From assembly GCA_016717225.1 (NCBI GenBank), contig JADKGB010000037.1, positions 1-64,000 of the forward strand: a DNA stretch of 64,000 nt, in the 5' to 3' direction. The stretch is from Flavobacteriales bacterium (GTDB lineage Bacteria > Bacteroidota > Bacteroidia > Flavobacteriales_F > PHOS-HE28). A program made the position numbers and the translations under genes. Under the pieces are notes generated by a model. It did no database searches. It was given only the letters and a program-made list of their open reading frames with translations, and was not told the origin of the DNA. Position 1 is the first letter of the stretch; every line of letters starts with the position of its first letter. Positions 44,278-53,104 of this stretch are shown here, piece after piece.

Positions 44278-45702
44278 TCAAGCCTGGCTCAACTTCAGCA
44301 TATTGCTCATCCCCTTCTCGGCGATGGGCATGCTGGCCAGGTTGATCACCAGATCGCCCTTTTGCACCTGGTTGCGTTTGCGCAGAAGATGCTTGATATC
44401 GGCAATGGTGTGGTCAGTGCTCACGGTCTTATCGTAGTAATGCGCGCGTACGCCCCACACCAAGTTCAACATGCACAGAATGCTCGGGTTGCTGGTAAAT
44501 GCATGGATGTTCGCACGAGGCCGCATGCTGGCGATCTTGAACGCTGTATAGCCACTGTGGGTCATGGTCACGATCGCTTTCACGGGCATCGTATCCGTTA
44601 AACCAACAGCTGCATCGCAAATGGCGTCAGTAACCGAGCGATCGTTCGTACCAAGTGGGACTTTCGGCACATCATACATACCATCAACTGTTTCCATTTC
44701 AGCGAGAATGCGGTTCATCACCCGCACTACTTCGACCGGGTATTTGCCCACGCTGGTCTCCGCACTCAACATCACCGCATCGGCATGATCGAGCACCGCG
44801 TTGGCGACGTCGTTCACCTCTGCGCGGGTGGGCGTGCTGCTGGTGATCATACTTTCCATCATTTGCGTTGCCACAATACATGGGCGATGCTGCTTCAAGC
44901 AGCGACGAATGATGTCCTTCTGGATCAATGGCACTCGCTCCATGGGCACCTCAACGCCCAGGTCACCACGAGCCACCATGAGCGCATCGCTTTCACGGAT
45001 GATATCATCGATCTCTGCCAAGGCTTCTGGTTTTTCGATCTTGGCCACTACTCGTGCGTGTTTGTCTTGGGCGTGGATGATGTGTTTGAGCTCGATAATG
45101 TCACGGGCACTGCGAACGAAACTGAGGCCAACCCAATCCACATCCTGCGAAAGCGCGAAGTCCAGGTCCTTCAGGTCCTTTGGGGTGAGACAAGGCAAAC
45201 TGACCTTGGTGTTCGGCAGGTTGATCCCTTTCTTGTCTGTGAGCTTACCGCCGCTAAGCACCTTCAATTTGACTTCGGTCTTGCCATCGGTGCTGATCAC
45301 TTGCATGCGCAATTTGCCGTCGTCGAGCAGCACGTGTTCTCCAGGCTTCACGTCCTGTGGGAATTGCTGATACACAGTGCTCACCTTGCCCTGCACGCCG
45401 ATCATCTTCTCGGTGGTAATGATCAGCTCGCTGCCTTCGGGCACGTCAATGGATCCGTTCTCCATTTCACCCACGCGCAGTTTCGGCCCTTGCAGGTCCG
45501 CGAGGATCGCCGTGGTGATGCCAAGCTCCGCATTGAGATCACGGATATTCGCTATCACTTCAGCATAGAACTCGTAGCTCCCATGGCTGAAGTTGAGACG
45601 GGCCACGTCCATGCCTGCACGCATGAGTTCGCGGAGCACACTTACAGAGGAAGAGGCTGGGCCAATGGTGGCCACGATCTTGGTCTTGGGGTCGATGTTC
45701 AT
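44278..45702 (-). CDS. pyk: Pyruvate kinase
   Basis: 474 residues. Converts phosphoenolpyruvate and ADP to pyruvate and ATP. Motifs: TKIVATIGPASSS, VARLNFSHGSYEFY, ILADLQGPKLRVG, the active-site region AKIEKPEALAEID, LMVARGDLGVEVP, and MLSAETSVGKYPVEVV. The start overlaps the stop of the IPExxxVDY gene by four bases (ATGA), a coupling seen in many Bacteroidota. Confidence 0.97.
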   Translation of the reverse strand: MNIDPKTKIVATIGPASSSVSVLRELMRAGMDVARLNFSHGSYEFYAEVIANIRDLNAELGITTAILADLQGPKLRVGEMENGSIDVPEGSELIITTEKMIGVQGKVSTVYQQFPQDVKPGEHVLLDDGKLRMQVISTDGKTEVKLKVLSGGKLTDKKGINLPNTKVSLPCLTPKDLKDLDFALSQDVDWVGLSFVRSARDIIELKHIIHAQDKHARVVAKIEKPEALAEIDDIIRESDALMVARGDLGVEVPMERVPLIQKDIIRRCLKQHRPCIVATQMMESMITSSTPTRAEVNDVANAVLDHADAVMLSAETSVGKYPVEVVRVMNRILAEMETVDGMYDVPKVPLGTNDRSVTDAICDAAVGLTDTMPVKAIVTMTHSGYTAFKIASMRPRANIHAFTSNPSILCMLNLVWGVRAHYYDKTVSTDHTIADIKHLLRKRNQVQKGDLVINLASMPIAEKGMSNMLKLSQA

Positions 45703-46112
45703 TGGAGGAGTTTGTGCGCGCCCCGCTCTTTGCGGGCATCCAGCGGAAAAGCCATCAGCACGAATTCGGTTTTGCGCACGTGGTCGATAAGTTCTTCGGG
45801 AGTGAGTGGGGCGGCTTCATCCACAAGTAGGAAGAAGTCGGCTTGTTTGTGTTCTTTCAATAGCACGCCATCACCGCTGTGGTTGTGGACCAAGAGGTAT
45901 TGGGCCTGGTTCTCTTCATCAACATGGTCGAATGCGGCATAGCTGGCGATCGTTTCGGGGCCTTGATCGGTAATGTCCTTGTCTCGCCGCGTAAGGCTGA
46001 TCCCCAATTCACGATTCAGCGCCCAACAAAGGCGATAATCGTGAACATGGCAACTGATGCCGATCAACGTGACCTCCGGGTCGGGTTCCATATCGAGCTT
46101 GTGCCTGGCCAT
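45699..46112 (-). CDS. IPExxxVDY family protein
   Basis: 137 residues, cytoplasmic. A Bacteroidota-specific family usually placed between rnc and pyk; the name motif is here degenerate (FPLDARKERG-type C-terminus). DYRLCWALNRELGISLTR, and YLLVHNHSGDGVLL followed by ADFFLLVDE, are the family stretches. Function unknown. It overlaps pyk by four bases. The expected upstream neighbour rnc is displaced by 1.4 kb by an opposite-strand T9SS gene. Confidence 0.83.
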   Translation of the reverse strand: MARHKLDMEPDPEVTLIGISCHVHDYRLCWALNRELGISLTRRDKDITDQGPETIASYAAFDHVDEENQAQYLLVHNHSGDGVLLKEHKQADFFLLVDEAAPLTPEELIDHVRKTEFVLMAFPLDARKERGAHKLLQ

Positions 46113-46204
46113 TGAGCTGGAGCGTACGGGGCGAAAGTAGCTTCACAAGGGCGGCAGGGTTATCGCTTCGATCAACAAGAATGAGAAGTGCGACCTTCAC
46201 AACC

Positions 46205-47485
46205 ATGAAAAGGATCTTGAGCTGGTGTTCGTGGATGGTTCTGTCAATGGCCATTCTATGGTCTGCCCTGGCACATGCACAAGGCACATGGTTCGCCACG
46301 AACATTCCGAATTCGGGGCGATATGACGACGTGTTCTTTCTGGGTCCCGATACCGGCTGGGCCGTGGGAGGTTCTGCGGGCACCATTTACAAAACCACCA
46401 ACGGGGGTGGTTCTTGGATCCTGCAGTACAATGCCCCGGAATACTTGCGAAGCATCGAATTCGCTAACGACACACTTGGCTTTGCCGGTTCACTGGACCA
46501 CGCACTGTACAAAACGACGAACGGAGGAGGCACATGGACGGATATCAGCACAACGATCCAACCACAACCCACGGGGATCTGCGGGCTCAGCATCCCCAAT
46601 GCACAGACGATATATGGCTGCGGTATTTGGTCGTCGCCTGCTTACATCATCCGCTCCAATGATGCGGGCAACACGTGGATCTATTCCGATATGTCTGCCT
46701 ATGCACTCGCCTTGGTAGACATCCATTTCCTAACCCCGGATACGGGGTTCGTAACGGGCACATCGATCAACCCGGCGGAAGGAGGGATCGTGCTGCGCAC
46801 TACCAATGGAGGTGCTTCCTGGCAGACCGTTCACACCACAGGAGTAACAAGCGATATCATTTGGAAGATCCAGGTGCTGGATGCGAGCCACTGCTTCGGG
46901 TCGGTCTATGGCGTTGGGTTGGCCTTGGACACGCGCATGATCCGCTCCAGTGATGGTGGGCTCACATGGGAGGGCCGCGAAGTGGCGGATCATTACACCT
47001 ACGCCGAAGGAATGGGTTTTATTGACCCGCTTCATGGCTGGGTTGGTGGCGACGCCGAGTTGTTCAGCACCTCAGACGGTGGCGATACATGGGTTTCAAC
47101 AGTGATGGGCGCATTGCATAATCGCTTCTTTCGGGTCAACGAGAACACAGCGTACCTGTCAGGACAATCCATTTACAAATTCAGCTCGGATCCGAACAGC
47201 ATTGCGCCCCTTTCTGTTCCCTCGCAACAACATCAACTTTCGGCAAGCCTTTCTCCAGACGGTGGCACGTTGAATATTTCCGTTGATCTCCTGCGCACAA
47301 CGATCGCCGTGTTGGAGATCCGTGCGTCAGATGGGAGGCTTATCGATAGGCCCTTGTTCGACCGCCACGCAAGTGGTGCTTATCACTTCTCCGTGAAAGA
47401 CTTCAGATCCGGACCCGGTGTGGTCCTGGTGATCCTCTCTACAAATGAAGGATTGATCAGCGAACGAGTAATCGTGACGCGATGA
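46205..47485 (+). CDS. YCF48/BNR-repeat protein with T9SS C-terminal domain
   Basis: 426 residues. The signal peptide is WMVLSMAILWSALAHAQ. The body is a beta-propeller of YCF48/BNR-type repeats: PDTGWAVGGSAGTIYKTTNG, DTLGFAGSLDHALYKTTNGG, PDTGFVTGTSINPAEGG, LRTTNGGASWQTVHTTG and DPLHGWVGGDAELFSTSDGG. The C-terminal 80 residues look like a T9SS sorting domain (SLSPDGGTLNISVDL ... VVLVILSTNEGLISERVIV). ATG 46205 is preferred over 46181 because the signal peptide follows directly. It is inserted between rnc and IPExxxVDY on the opposite strand. Confidence 0.83.
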   Translation: MKRILSWCSWMVLSMAILWSALAHAQGTWFATNIPNSGRYDDVFFLGPDTGWAVGGSAGTIYKTTNGGGSWILQYNAPEYLRSIEFANDTLGFAGSLDHALYKTTNGGGTWTDISTTIQPQPTGICGLSIPNAQTIYGCGIWSSPAYIIRSNDAGNTWIYSDMSAYALALVDIHFLTPDTGFVTGTSINPAEGGIVLRTTNGGASWQTVHTTGVTSDIIWKIQVLDASHCFGSVYGVGLALDTRMIRSSDGGLTWEGREVADHYTYAEGMGFIDPLHGWVGGDAELFSTSDGGDTWVSTVMGALHNRFFRVNENTAYLSGQSIYKFSSDPNSIAPLSVPSQQHQLSASLSPDGGTLNISVDLLRTTIAVLEIRASDGRLIDRPLFDRHASGAYHFSVKDFRSGPGVVLVILSTNEGLISERVIVTR

Positions 47486-47636
47486 GATCACTCCGGGACA
47501 GCCCCTGAGCCGCCCCGCGGCTCATGCGGAGGTAGTGAGGCCCTGGTTGGCGCTGGTTTATGCTCGCCCGGCGGTAGAGACCGCCTATCACGAGGAGGAC
47601 GGCGATGTTTGCGACGACCGCGATCACCTTGCTCAT
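47457..47636 (-). CDS. Possible small membrane protein overlapping rnc
   Basis: A 59-codon frame (MSKVIAVVANIAVLLVIGGL ...) with one clear membrane helix and unusually good codon use (nearly all third positions G or C). It overlaps the rnc tail in a different frame and runs 28 bases into the convergent YCF48 gene. It could instead be a shadow of the rnc tail; no homologue is known to me. Confidence 0.25.
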   Translation of the reverse strand: MSKVIAVVANIAVLLVIGGLYRRASINQRQPGPHYLRMSRGAAQGLSRSDLIASRLLVR

Positions 47637-48384
47637 CGCGATCTTTGGCCGCATTTTCACTACGCCCCGTATGCGGGCGCAAACTGCGGAATGCGGCATT
47701 GGCTGCATCCTGCTCTGCCTTCTTCTTGCTGTGCCCTTTGCCTGTTCCGCGTGGCTCACCATCAATGTGGACTTCCGCGATATACAATTTACCTCGACTG
47801 CTTTTGCTGGCCTCCTCGGTTATCCGGAACTCGACTTTATGCTTCTTCTTCTGCCCCCATTCCAACAAGCGGCTCTTGTTATCGCGGTCCTCCTGTTCTA
47901 CGGTATTCAGATCGAAGTGAGCCTGGATCAACGTAAGCACCGCCTTGTTGGTCTTATCGAACCCCTTGTCCAAAAAAATCGCACCTATCAACGCTTCCAG
48001 CGCGTTACCGGGCACACTTGTTTCGTGACTGCGACCGATGTTGCTCTCGACCACTTTCACGATCTCTACATGTTTCGCAAGGATGTTCAGCTGATGACGG
48101 CTCACCAATTTGCTCCGCATGCGCGTCAAAAATCCCTCACCTTGATCAGGGTACTTATTGAAAAGGAACTGCCCTACGATCGCATCCAGAATTGCGTCGC
48201 CGAGAAACTCAAGCCGTTCATTGTTCGGTAGATCGGGCCGATCATCGGGGGCGGCACTGCTATGCCGAAGCGCTTGCCGATAGAGTGCCAGATCACCAGG
48301 GGTCAACCCTAATTTCTGGCGGCACCATGCCCGGATCTTGCGTTCCTCAGGGTTCTTGGCGCGGCTGAAAAGTGCGGCGAACAA
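47488..48384 (-). CDS. rnc: Ribonuclease III with long basic tail
   Basis: 298 residues. Cleaves double-stranded RNA in rRNA and mRNA maturation. The catalytic domain has the signature NNERLEFLGDAILDAIVGQF and NALEALIGAIFLDKGFD. The dsRNA-binding domain ends near residue 240 (GKGHSKKKAEQDAANAAF). A further 58 residues rich in Arg and Pro (RGRRKHRRPPRDRRSLPP) are unusual; most family members stop about here. The start appears to be a TTG (48384), 3 bases after fabF. The stop is 2 bases from the convergent YCF48 gene. A second open frame overlaps the tail (47457-47636). Confidence 0.9.
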   Translation of the reverse strand: MFAALFSRAKNPEERKIRAWCRQKLGLTPGDLALYRQALRHSSAAPDDRPDLPNNERLEFLGDAILDAIVGQFLFNKYPDQGEGFLTRMRSKLVSRHQLNILAKHVEIVKVVESNIGRSHETSVPGNALEALIGAIFLDKGFDKTNKAVLTLIQAHFDLNTVEQEDRDNKSRLLEWGQKKKHKVEFRITEEASKSSRGKLYIAEVHIDGEPRGTGKGHSKKKAEQDAANAAFRSLRPHTGRSENAAKDRDEQGDRGRRKHRRPPRDRRSLPPGEHKPAPTRASLPPHEPRGGSGAVPE

Positions 48385-48387
48385 AAC

Positions 48388-49638
48388 TCAATTGTACTTG
48401 CGGAAGATCACCGAGGTATTGTGCCCGCCGAATCCGAACGTATTGCTCATGGCGGCGTTCACTGTGCGCTTCTGCGCAACATTGAACGTGAAGTTCAACC
48501 GCGGATCTATATCCGGGTCATCTGTAAAGTGGTTGATCGTAGGTGGCACCGTGTCCGTCAAGACAGCCATGATCGCAGCAACACCTTCGATCGCGCCGGC
48601 ACCACCCAGAAGGTGTCCAGTCATGCTCTTGGTAGCGCTGATGTTCAGCCTGTACGCTTCTTCACCGAAGATCCGTTGAATGGCCTTCACCTCCTGCGGA
48701 TCGCCGATAGGGGTGCTGGTGCCGTGCGTATTGATGTAGTCAATATCCTTCGGGCTCATTCCCGCCTCGCGCATAGCGTGTTTCATGCAGAGCTCGGCAC
48801 CCAATCCTTCCGGGTGAGGGGCGGTTATGTGGTAAGCATCACTGCTCATGCCACCACCAAGAACTTCGGCATAGATCCTTGCCCCGCGCGCTTTTGCGTG
48901 TTCCAGATCCTCAAGGATCACCGCTGCACCGCCTTCGCCGAGCACAAAGCCATCCCGGTCCTTGTCATAGGGCCTTGATGCTGTTGACGGGTCATCATTG
49001 CGCGTGCTCATCGCATGCAGCGCATTGAAGCCACCGACCCCCGCTTCGTAGATCGCCGCCTCGCTGCCACCCGCCACCACGGCCGTGCATGTGCCAAGGC
49101 GGATGTAGTTGAATGCATCGATCAGCGCGTTATTGCCACTGGCGCAGGCGCTCACGGTCACATAACTCGGGCCACGCAGGGTGTGTCGCATGCTGATCAA
49201 TCCGGCAGCACTATCCGCGATCATTTTCGGAATGAAGAATGGATTGAAGCGGGGAGTACCATCGCCTTTTCCATAGCCGATACACTCATCCTGGAAGGTC
49301 TTCAACCCACCAATACCACTTCCCCAGATCACGCCGATACGATCACGATCAACGCCCTCTGTCAATAAACCGCTGTCCTTCACGGCTTCGTCACTGCACA
49401 CCAGCGCGAATTGGGCAAACGGATCCATTTTCCGGGCTTCCTTCCGATCGAAGAAATCCTCTGGATTGAAGCCCTTCACCTCACAAGCGAATTGGGTTTT
49501 GAATTTGCTCGCATCGAAGCGAGTTATGGGCGCAGCTCCGCTCAGGCCGCTCACGAGACCCTCCCAGTAATCCTTGAGGTTGTTCCCGAGAGGCGTGAGC
49601 GCGCCCAGACCGGTGACTACCACGCGTCTGAGCTCCAT
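48388..49638 (-). CDS. fabF: Beta-ketoacyl-ACP synthase II
   Basis: 416 residues. Elongates acyl-ACP in fatty acid synthesis. VVVTGLGALTPLGNNLKDYW opens the gene; the Cys-His-His triad is in VSACASGNNALIDAFN (Cys), NTHGTSTPIGD (His) and KSMTGHLLGGAGAIEGV (His), and NTFGFGGHNTSVIF closes it. Operon acpP-fabF-rnc; acpP ends 11 bases upstream. Confidence 0.97.
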   Translation of the reverse strand: MELRRVVVTGLGALTPLGNNLKDYWEGLVSGLSGAAPITRFDASKFKTQFACEVKGFNPEDFFDRKEARKMDPFAQFALVCSDEAVKDSGLLTEGVDRDRIGVIWGSGIGGLKTFQDECIGYGKGDGTPRFNPFFIPKMIADSAAGLISMRHTLRGPSYVTVSACASGNNALIDAFNYIRLGTCTAVVAGGSEAAIYEAGVGGFNALHAMSTRNDDPSTASRPYDKDRDGFVLGEGGAAVILEDLEHAKARGARIYAEVLGGGMSSDAYHITAPHPEGLGAELCMKHAMREAGMSPKDIDYINTHGTSTPIGDPQEVKAIQRIFGEEAYRLNISATKSMTGHLLGGAGAIEGVAAIMAVLTDTVPPTINHFTDDPDIDPRLNFTFNVAQKRTVNAAMSNTFGFGGHNTSVIFRKYN

Positions 49639-49649
49639 TGCAGAACGGG

Positions 49650-49886
49650 TTACTTGGCGTTCTTCTCGACGTATTCCACAGCCTGACCCACTGTCTGGAT
49701 CTTCTCAGCCTGGTCGTCAGGGATCGCGATGTTGAACTCCTTCTCGAACTCCATGATGAGTTCGACAGTGTCCAGGCTGTCAGCGCCAAGGTCGTTTGTA
49801 AAGCTCGCTTCGTGCGTGACCTCGCCCTGGTCTACTCCGAGCTTGTCCACAATGATGGCGATGACCCTTGACTTGATATCCGACAT
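49650..49886 (-). CDS. acpP: Acyl carrier protein
   Basis: 78 residues. DLGADSLDTVELIMEFEKEF carries the phosphopantetheine serine. ATG 49886 (MSDIKSRVIAIIVDKLG) is the family start; the open frame upstream is not conserved. First gene of acpP-fabF-rnc. In most Bacteroidota purN is the divergent neighbour; here a nitroreductase gene lies between. Confidence 0.97.
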   Translation of the reverse strand: MSDIKSRVIAIIVDKLGVDQGEVTHEASFTNDLGADSLDTVELIMEFEKEFNIAIPDDQAEKIQTVGQAVEYVEKNAK

Positions 49887-49981
49887 GTCCGTTCGTTTTA
49901 GTGAGGGTGCAAAGGAAGCAGAAAATCCAATGTTGCAAGAGGGAGGGAAGAGAAGAACCATCAGAAGCGTCCGAGAGCGCC

Positions 49982-50650
49982 TCAGTAACGCACCATTACA
50001 TCACTCAACTCCTTGCGGGTCAGGTCGGGAACACGGCATTCGGCAGCCGGATATCCGATAGGAACCAATAGAAAAGGCCGCTCATTTTCCGGTCTTTCGA
50101 GCAACGCGGAAAGAAAATTCATGGGGCTAGGAGTGTGCGTGAGCGAAACCAAACCGGCCTGATGGATGGCTGCGATCAAGAAACCACAAGCGATACCGAC
50201 ACTTTCCTCCACGTAATAGTTCTTTCGTTTCGAGCCATCGGGCTTCAGTTCATAAGCTCGCTTGAAAACAATGATGAGATATGGGGCGGTCTCCAAAAAT
50301 GGTTTGCGCCAATCGGTACCCAAGGGTGCAAGATCCTCGATCCAATCCTTGGGCATACGACCATTGTAACTGGCTTGTTCTTCCTGCTCGGCAGCTTCGC
50401 GAATGCGCCTTTTCAGGTCCGCGTCGCTCACTACGCAAAACGTCCACGGTTGTTTGTGTGCCCCGCTGGGAGCCGTGCTTGCTGTACGAACAATGTTCTC
50501 GATCACTTCCAAGGGAACTGGTGCATCGCTGAACTGACGCACGCTTCGGCGGCGATCCATCAGGCGTAAAAAGTCGTGGGCGCGAGTGCGTGTTTCTTCT
50601 TCGGAAAGTCGCAGGGGCTCGTGCGAAATGAACAGATACTCTTTTGGCAT
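49982..50650 (-). CDS. Nitroreductase family FMN protein
   Basis: 222 residues. Family features: RRSVRQFSDAPVPLEVIENI, STAPSGAHKQPWTFCVV (FMN phosphate region), and a C-terminal GLVSLTHTPSPMNFLSAL and FLLVPIGYPAAEC. It resembles the iodotyrosine-deiodinase-like branch. Substrate unknown. ATG 50650 (MPKEYLFISHEPLRL) is the likely start. It is divergent from purN by 87 bases. Confidence 0.87.
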   Translation of the reverse strand: MPKEYLFISHEPLRLSEEETRTRAHDFLRLMDRRRSVRQFSDAPVPLEVIENIVRTASTAPSGAHKQPWTFCVVSDADLKRRIREAAEQEEQASYNGRMPKDWIEDLAPLGTDWRKPFLETAPYLIIVFKRAYELKPDGSKRKNYYVEESVGIACGFLIAAIHQAGLVSLTHTPSPMNFLSALLERPENERPFLLVPIGYPAAECRVPDLTRKELSDVMVRY

Positions 50651-50737
50651 GACGACGAAGATGGTGAAGAGCGATGCGGCAACACTTGGGTCCATGTACT
50701 TTCCGAGATGGAGGCGAATGAAGACATTTGCGCCCGA

Positions 50738-51316
50738 ATGACCCGCATCGCCATACTCGCCTCAGGTTCTGGCACCAATGCCCAAAAGTTGGTTGAGCAC
50801 TTTCACCCCAGCAGCAAGGCTGAGGTCGTGGTCATCTGTTGTGACAACCCAAAGGCTGGTGTGGTCCAACGGGCCTGGGACCTGAACGTGCCGAGTTTTC
50901 TTTTCAACGACCGACAATTGAAAGATGGCTCCTTGCTGCGTGAGTTGAAAGGACTACGGGTCGACCTCGTTGTGTTGGCGGGCTTTCTGCGGTTGATCCC
51001 ACCTGAGTTCGTCCGCGCCTTTCCTGATCGCATCATCAACATACACCCGGCACTTTTGCCCAACTATGGCGGCAAGGGCATGTATGGCCATCATGTGCAT
51101 GAAGCCGTGCTGGCTGGGAAGGAGCGCGAAAGCGGAATTACTGTGCACTACGTGAACGAGCTATACGATGAAGGCGAACACTTACTGCAAGTGAGATGCC
51201 CTGTTCTGCCGAACGACACGCCGGATTCTCTCGCCGAACGGATCCATGCATTGGAGCATCAACATTACGCTGGCGCTGTTGAGAAACTTGTCCTGGCCAT
51301 AAGCCGCAAGCCATAA
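50738..51316 (+). CDS. purN: Phosphoribosylglycinamide formyltransferase
   Basis: 192 residues. Adds a formyl group from 10-formyl-THF to GAR in purine synthesis. ILASGSGTNAQKLVEHF at the start, the NIHPALLPNYGGKGMYGHHV active-site stretch (Asn-His), and GITVHYVNELYDEG with the catalytic Asp replaced in context by Glu-Leu-Tyr-Asp. ATG 50738 follows a purine-rich CGCCCGA only loosely; the longer frame from 50576 overlaps the divergent nitroreductase. Confidence 0.94.
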   Translation: MTRIAILASGSGTNAQKLVEHFHPSSKAEVVVICCDNPKAGVVQRAWDLNVPSFLFNDRQLKDGSLLRELKGLRVDLVVLAGFLRLIPPEFVRAFPDRIINIHPALLPNYGGKGMYGHHVHEAVLAGKERESGITVHYVNELYDEGEHLLQVRCPVLPNDTPDSLAERIHALEHQHYAGAVEKLVLAISRKP

Positions 51317-51417
51317 GCTCTGTTGTGCGGTCCGGGGCCACTCCCACAGCGAAACGCGAGCACCTCAATGTGGCGCTGACCAGCCTACGGCTTGTGGCCT
51401 GAAGCCTGTGGCGGCTT
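51296..51417. repeat. Degenerate REP-like inverted repeat after purN
   Basis: GCCATAAGC occurs twice 14 bases apart (51296 and 51310), and the inverted complement is found at 51382-51417 (CTACGGCTTGTGGC, AAGCCTGTGGCGGCTT). The left arm covers the purN stop. Similar "GCC(A/T)(T/C)AAGCC" words in intergenic spaces are a recurring kind of Bacteroidota repeat. It could fold as an RNA hairpin but has no U-tract. Confidence 0.4.
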
Positions 51418-51420
51418 TCT

Positions 51421-52038
51421 TTGCGGCAAATGATCTCCCTCCCCGAGATAGGCAAAGCTTTTTTGATCCTGTTCGCCGTGATCGACATCATCGGCGGCAT
51501 TCCCATGATCTTGGGCGTTCGGCAAAAAGCCGGGAAGATCTACCCGCTGCGCGCCACGCTGGTATCATTGGGTATCATGATCGTGTTCCTATACGTCGGC
51601 GAACAGATCCTGAACGTTGTGGGCGTTGATGTGAATTCGTTCGCGGTTGCTGGTTCGTTGGTTTTGTTCTTCATCGCATTGGAAATGGTGCTCGGTATTC
51701 GCCTGTTCAAGGAAGACACGAGCGCACCAGGGCTGAGCGACGATCCGAAAGTGTACAGCATTGTCCCTCTCGCCTTTCCCGTGATCGCTGGCTCGGGCAC
51801 CATTACCACCATTCTCTCCCTGCGTGCCGAATTCGCAGCGGTGAATATTTTGATCGCCATCCTGTTGAACATGATCCCCGTGATCCTTGTGCTGATGCTT
51901 ACTGGGCGCATCGAACGCTTGCTTGGTCGTGTTGGACTGATCGTCTTGCGCAAAGCGTTCGGCATCATCCTGCTGGCGATAAGCATCAAGCTGTTCGCCG
52001 GGAACATCACGTATTTGTTCCCGCATTTGGCACCATGA
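51421..52038 (+). CDS. MarC family integral membrane protein
   Basis: 205 residues with six predicted membrane helices. Family stretches: LFAVIDIIGGIPMILGV, AGSLVLFFIALEMVLGIRLF and PLAFPVIAGSGTITTILSL. MarC proteins were once linked to drug resistance, but no transport function is established. The stop overlaps the rnhA start by four bases (ATGA). Confidence 0.9.
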   Translation: MRQMISLPEIGKAFLILFAVIDIIGGIPMILGVRQKAGKIYPLRATLVSLGIMIVFLYVGEQILNVVGVDVNSFAVAGSLVLFFIALEMVLGIRLFKEDTSAPGLSDDPKVYSIVPLAFPVIAGSGTITTILSLRAEFAAVNILIAILLNMIPVILVLMLTGRIERLLGRVGLIVLRKAFGIILLAISIKLFAGNITYLFPHLAP

Positions 52039-52508
52039 ACGTAACGGCCTACACGGACGGAGCGGCGAGTGGCAACCCCGGCCCTGGTGGCTACGGAGTA
52101 GTGCTCGAGGCCGGAAAGCACCGTCGCGAATTATGGGGAGGGTTCCGCCGCACCACCAACAACCGCATGGAATTGCTGGCGACCATTGTGGCTATGGAAT
52201 CCCTGAAACAACCAGGAACGGAGATCACCATCGTAAGCGATAGCAAATACGTTGTGGATTCCGTTGAAAAGGGCTGGGTGTTCGGTTGGGAGAAAAAGAA
52301 ATTCGCCAAGAAGAAAAACCCCGATCTGTGGAAGCGCTTCCTGTTGATCTATCGCCAACACAAGGTGAGATTCCATTGGATACGTGGGCACAACGGGCAC
52401 CCGCAGAACGAGCTGTGCGACCAATTGGCCGTTGCGGCGCGGGAGCAGAAGGACCTGCCTGCGGATGAGGTGTACGAGCAGCTGGGCGAGAACGACGGTC
52501 TATTTTAG
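52035..52508 (+). CDS. rnhA: Ribonuclease HI
   Basis: 157 residues. Degrades RNA in RNA-DNA hybrids. Catalytic residues: Asp in AYTDGAASGNPGPGGYG, Glu in NNRMELLATIVAME, Asp in VSDSKYVVD and Asp in NELCDQLAV. Full length for the bacterial enzyme. Coupled by overlap to the marC-like gene. Confidence 0.95.
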   Translation: MNVTAYTDGAASGNPGPGGYGVVLEAGKHRRELWGGFRRTTNNRMELLATIVAMESLKQPGTEITIVSDSKYVVDSVEKGWVFGWEKKKFAKKKNPDLWKRFLLIYRQHKVRFHWIRGHNGHPQNELCDQLAVAAREQKDLPADEVYEQLGENDGLF

Positions 52509-52558
52509 CGCACCGTTCGGCCACTGTTTGAGGTCGGACAAAGTGAAGATCAAGCACC

Positions 52559-53068
52559 ATGGCCAAACTATATGCGACCGTAAATACGGGCAAAGAACCA
52601 CTGGTGCTTGAGCGCGCAACGCCCAATGCACCTTGGGCGTTACCCAAGAGCGGGACTGCTGATCTGATGAAGACCGGCCCTGGCCAATACAGCTTGATGC
52701 TGAATGGCCGCAGCCACCGCGTGTTGGTACTGAAAGAGGACAAGGAGAACAAGACCGTTCGCATGCGCATCGGCGCACACTCGTATACGGTTCAGCTGGA
52801 AGATGAGCAAGCGCACTTGATGCACGAACTAGGCTTGGACAAAGCACAAGGCGTGACAGTGAAGGAGATCAAAGCCCCAATGCCCGGGCTGGTACTGAAG
52901 ATCCTGGTGAAGGAAGGTGATGCGGTGAAGAAGAACGATGCCATCATCATCCTGGAAGCGATGAAAATGGAGAATGTGATCAAGTGCCCCGGTGATGCCG
53001 TGGTCAAGAAGATCCACGTGCAGGAAAAAGTCGCGGTTGAAAAAGGGCAGTTGTTGGTGGGTTTCTGA
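52559..53068 (+). CDS. Biotin carboxyl carrier protein
   Basis: 169 residues. The C-terminal biotinyl domain holds the modified lysine in EAMKMENVIKCP; GLVLKILVKEGDAVKKNDAI is the preceding hairpin. The N-terminal 80 residues are the extension seen in Bacteroidota carriers of propionyl/pyruvate-type carboxylases rather than the short AccB. The partner carboxylase genes are not in the window. 50 bases after rnhA. Confidence 0.87.
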   Translation: MAKLYATVNTGKEPLVLERATPNAPWALPKSGTADLMKTGPGQYSLMLNGRSHRVLVLKEDKENKTVRMRIGAHSYTVQLEDEQAHLMHELGLDKAQGVTVKEIKAPMPGLVLKILVKEGDAVKKNDAIIILEAMKMENVIKCPGDAVVKKIHVQEKVAVEKGQLLVGF

Positions 53069-53104
53069 AGAGGAACCAGATACCAGCCGAAGCTCCTTGC
53101 GGGG

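Noticed and set aside
44785..45942. 385-codon plus-strand frame over pyk and IPExxxVDY
   Set aside because: Antisense shadow of two recognised genes; His/Leu/Val-rich composition typical of reverse-frame artefacts.
47605..48231. 208-codon plus-strand frame with hydrophobic stretches over rnc
   Set aside because: Antisense to the RNase III catalytic and dsRNA-binding domains, which are unmistakable.
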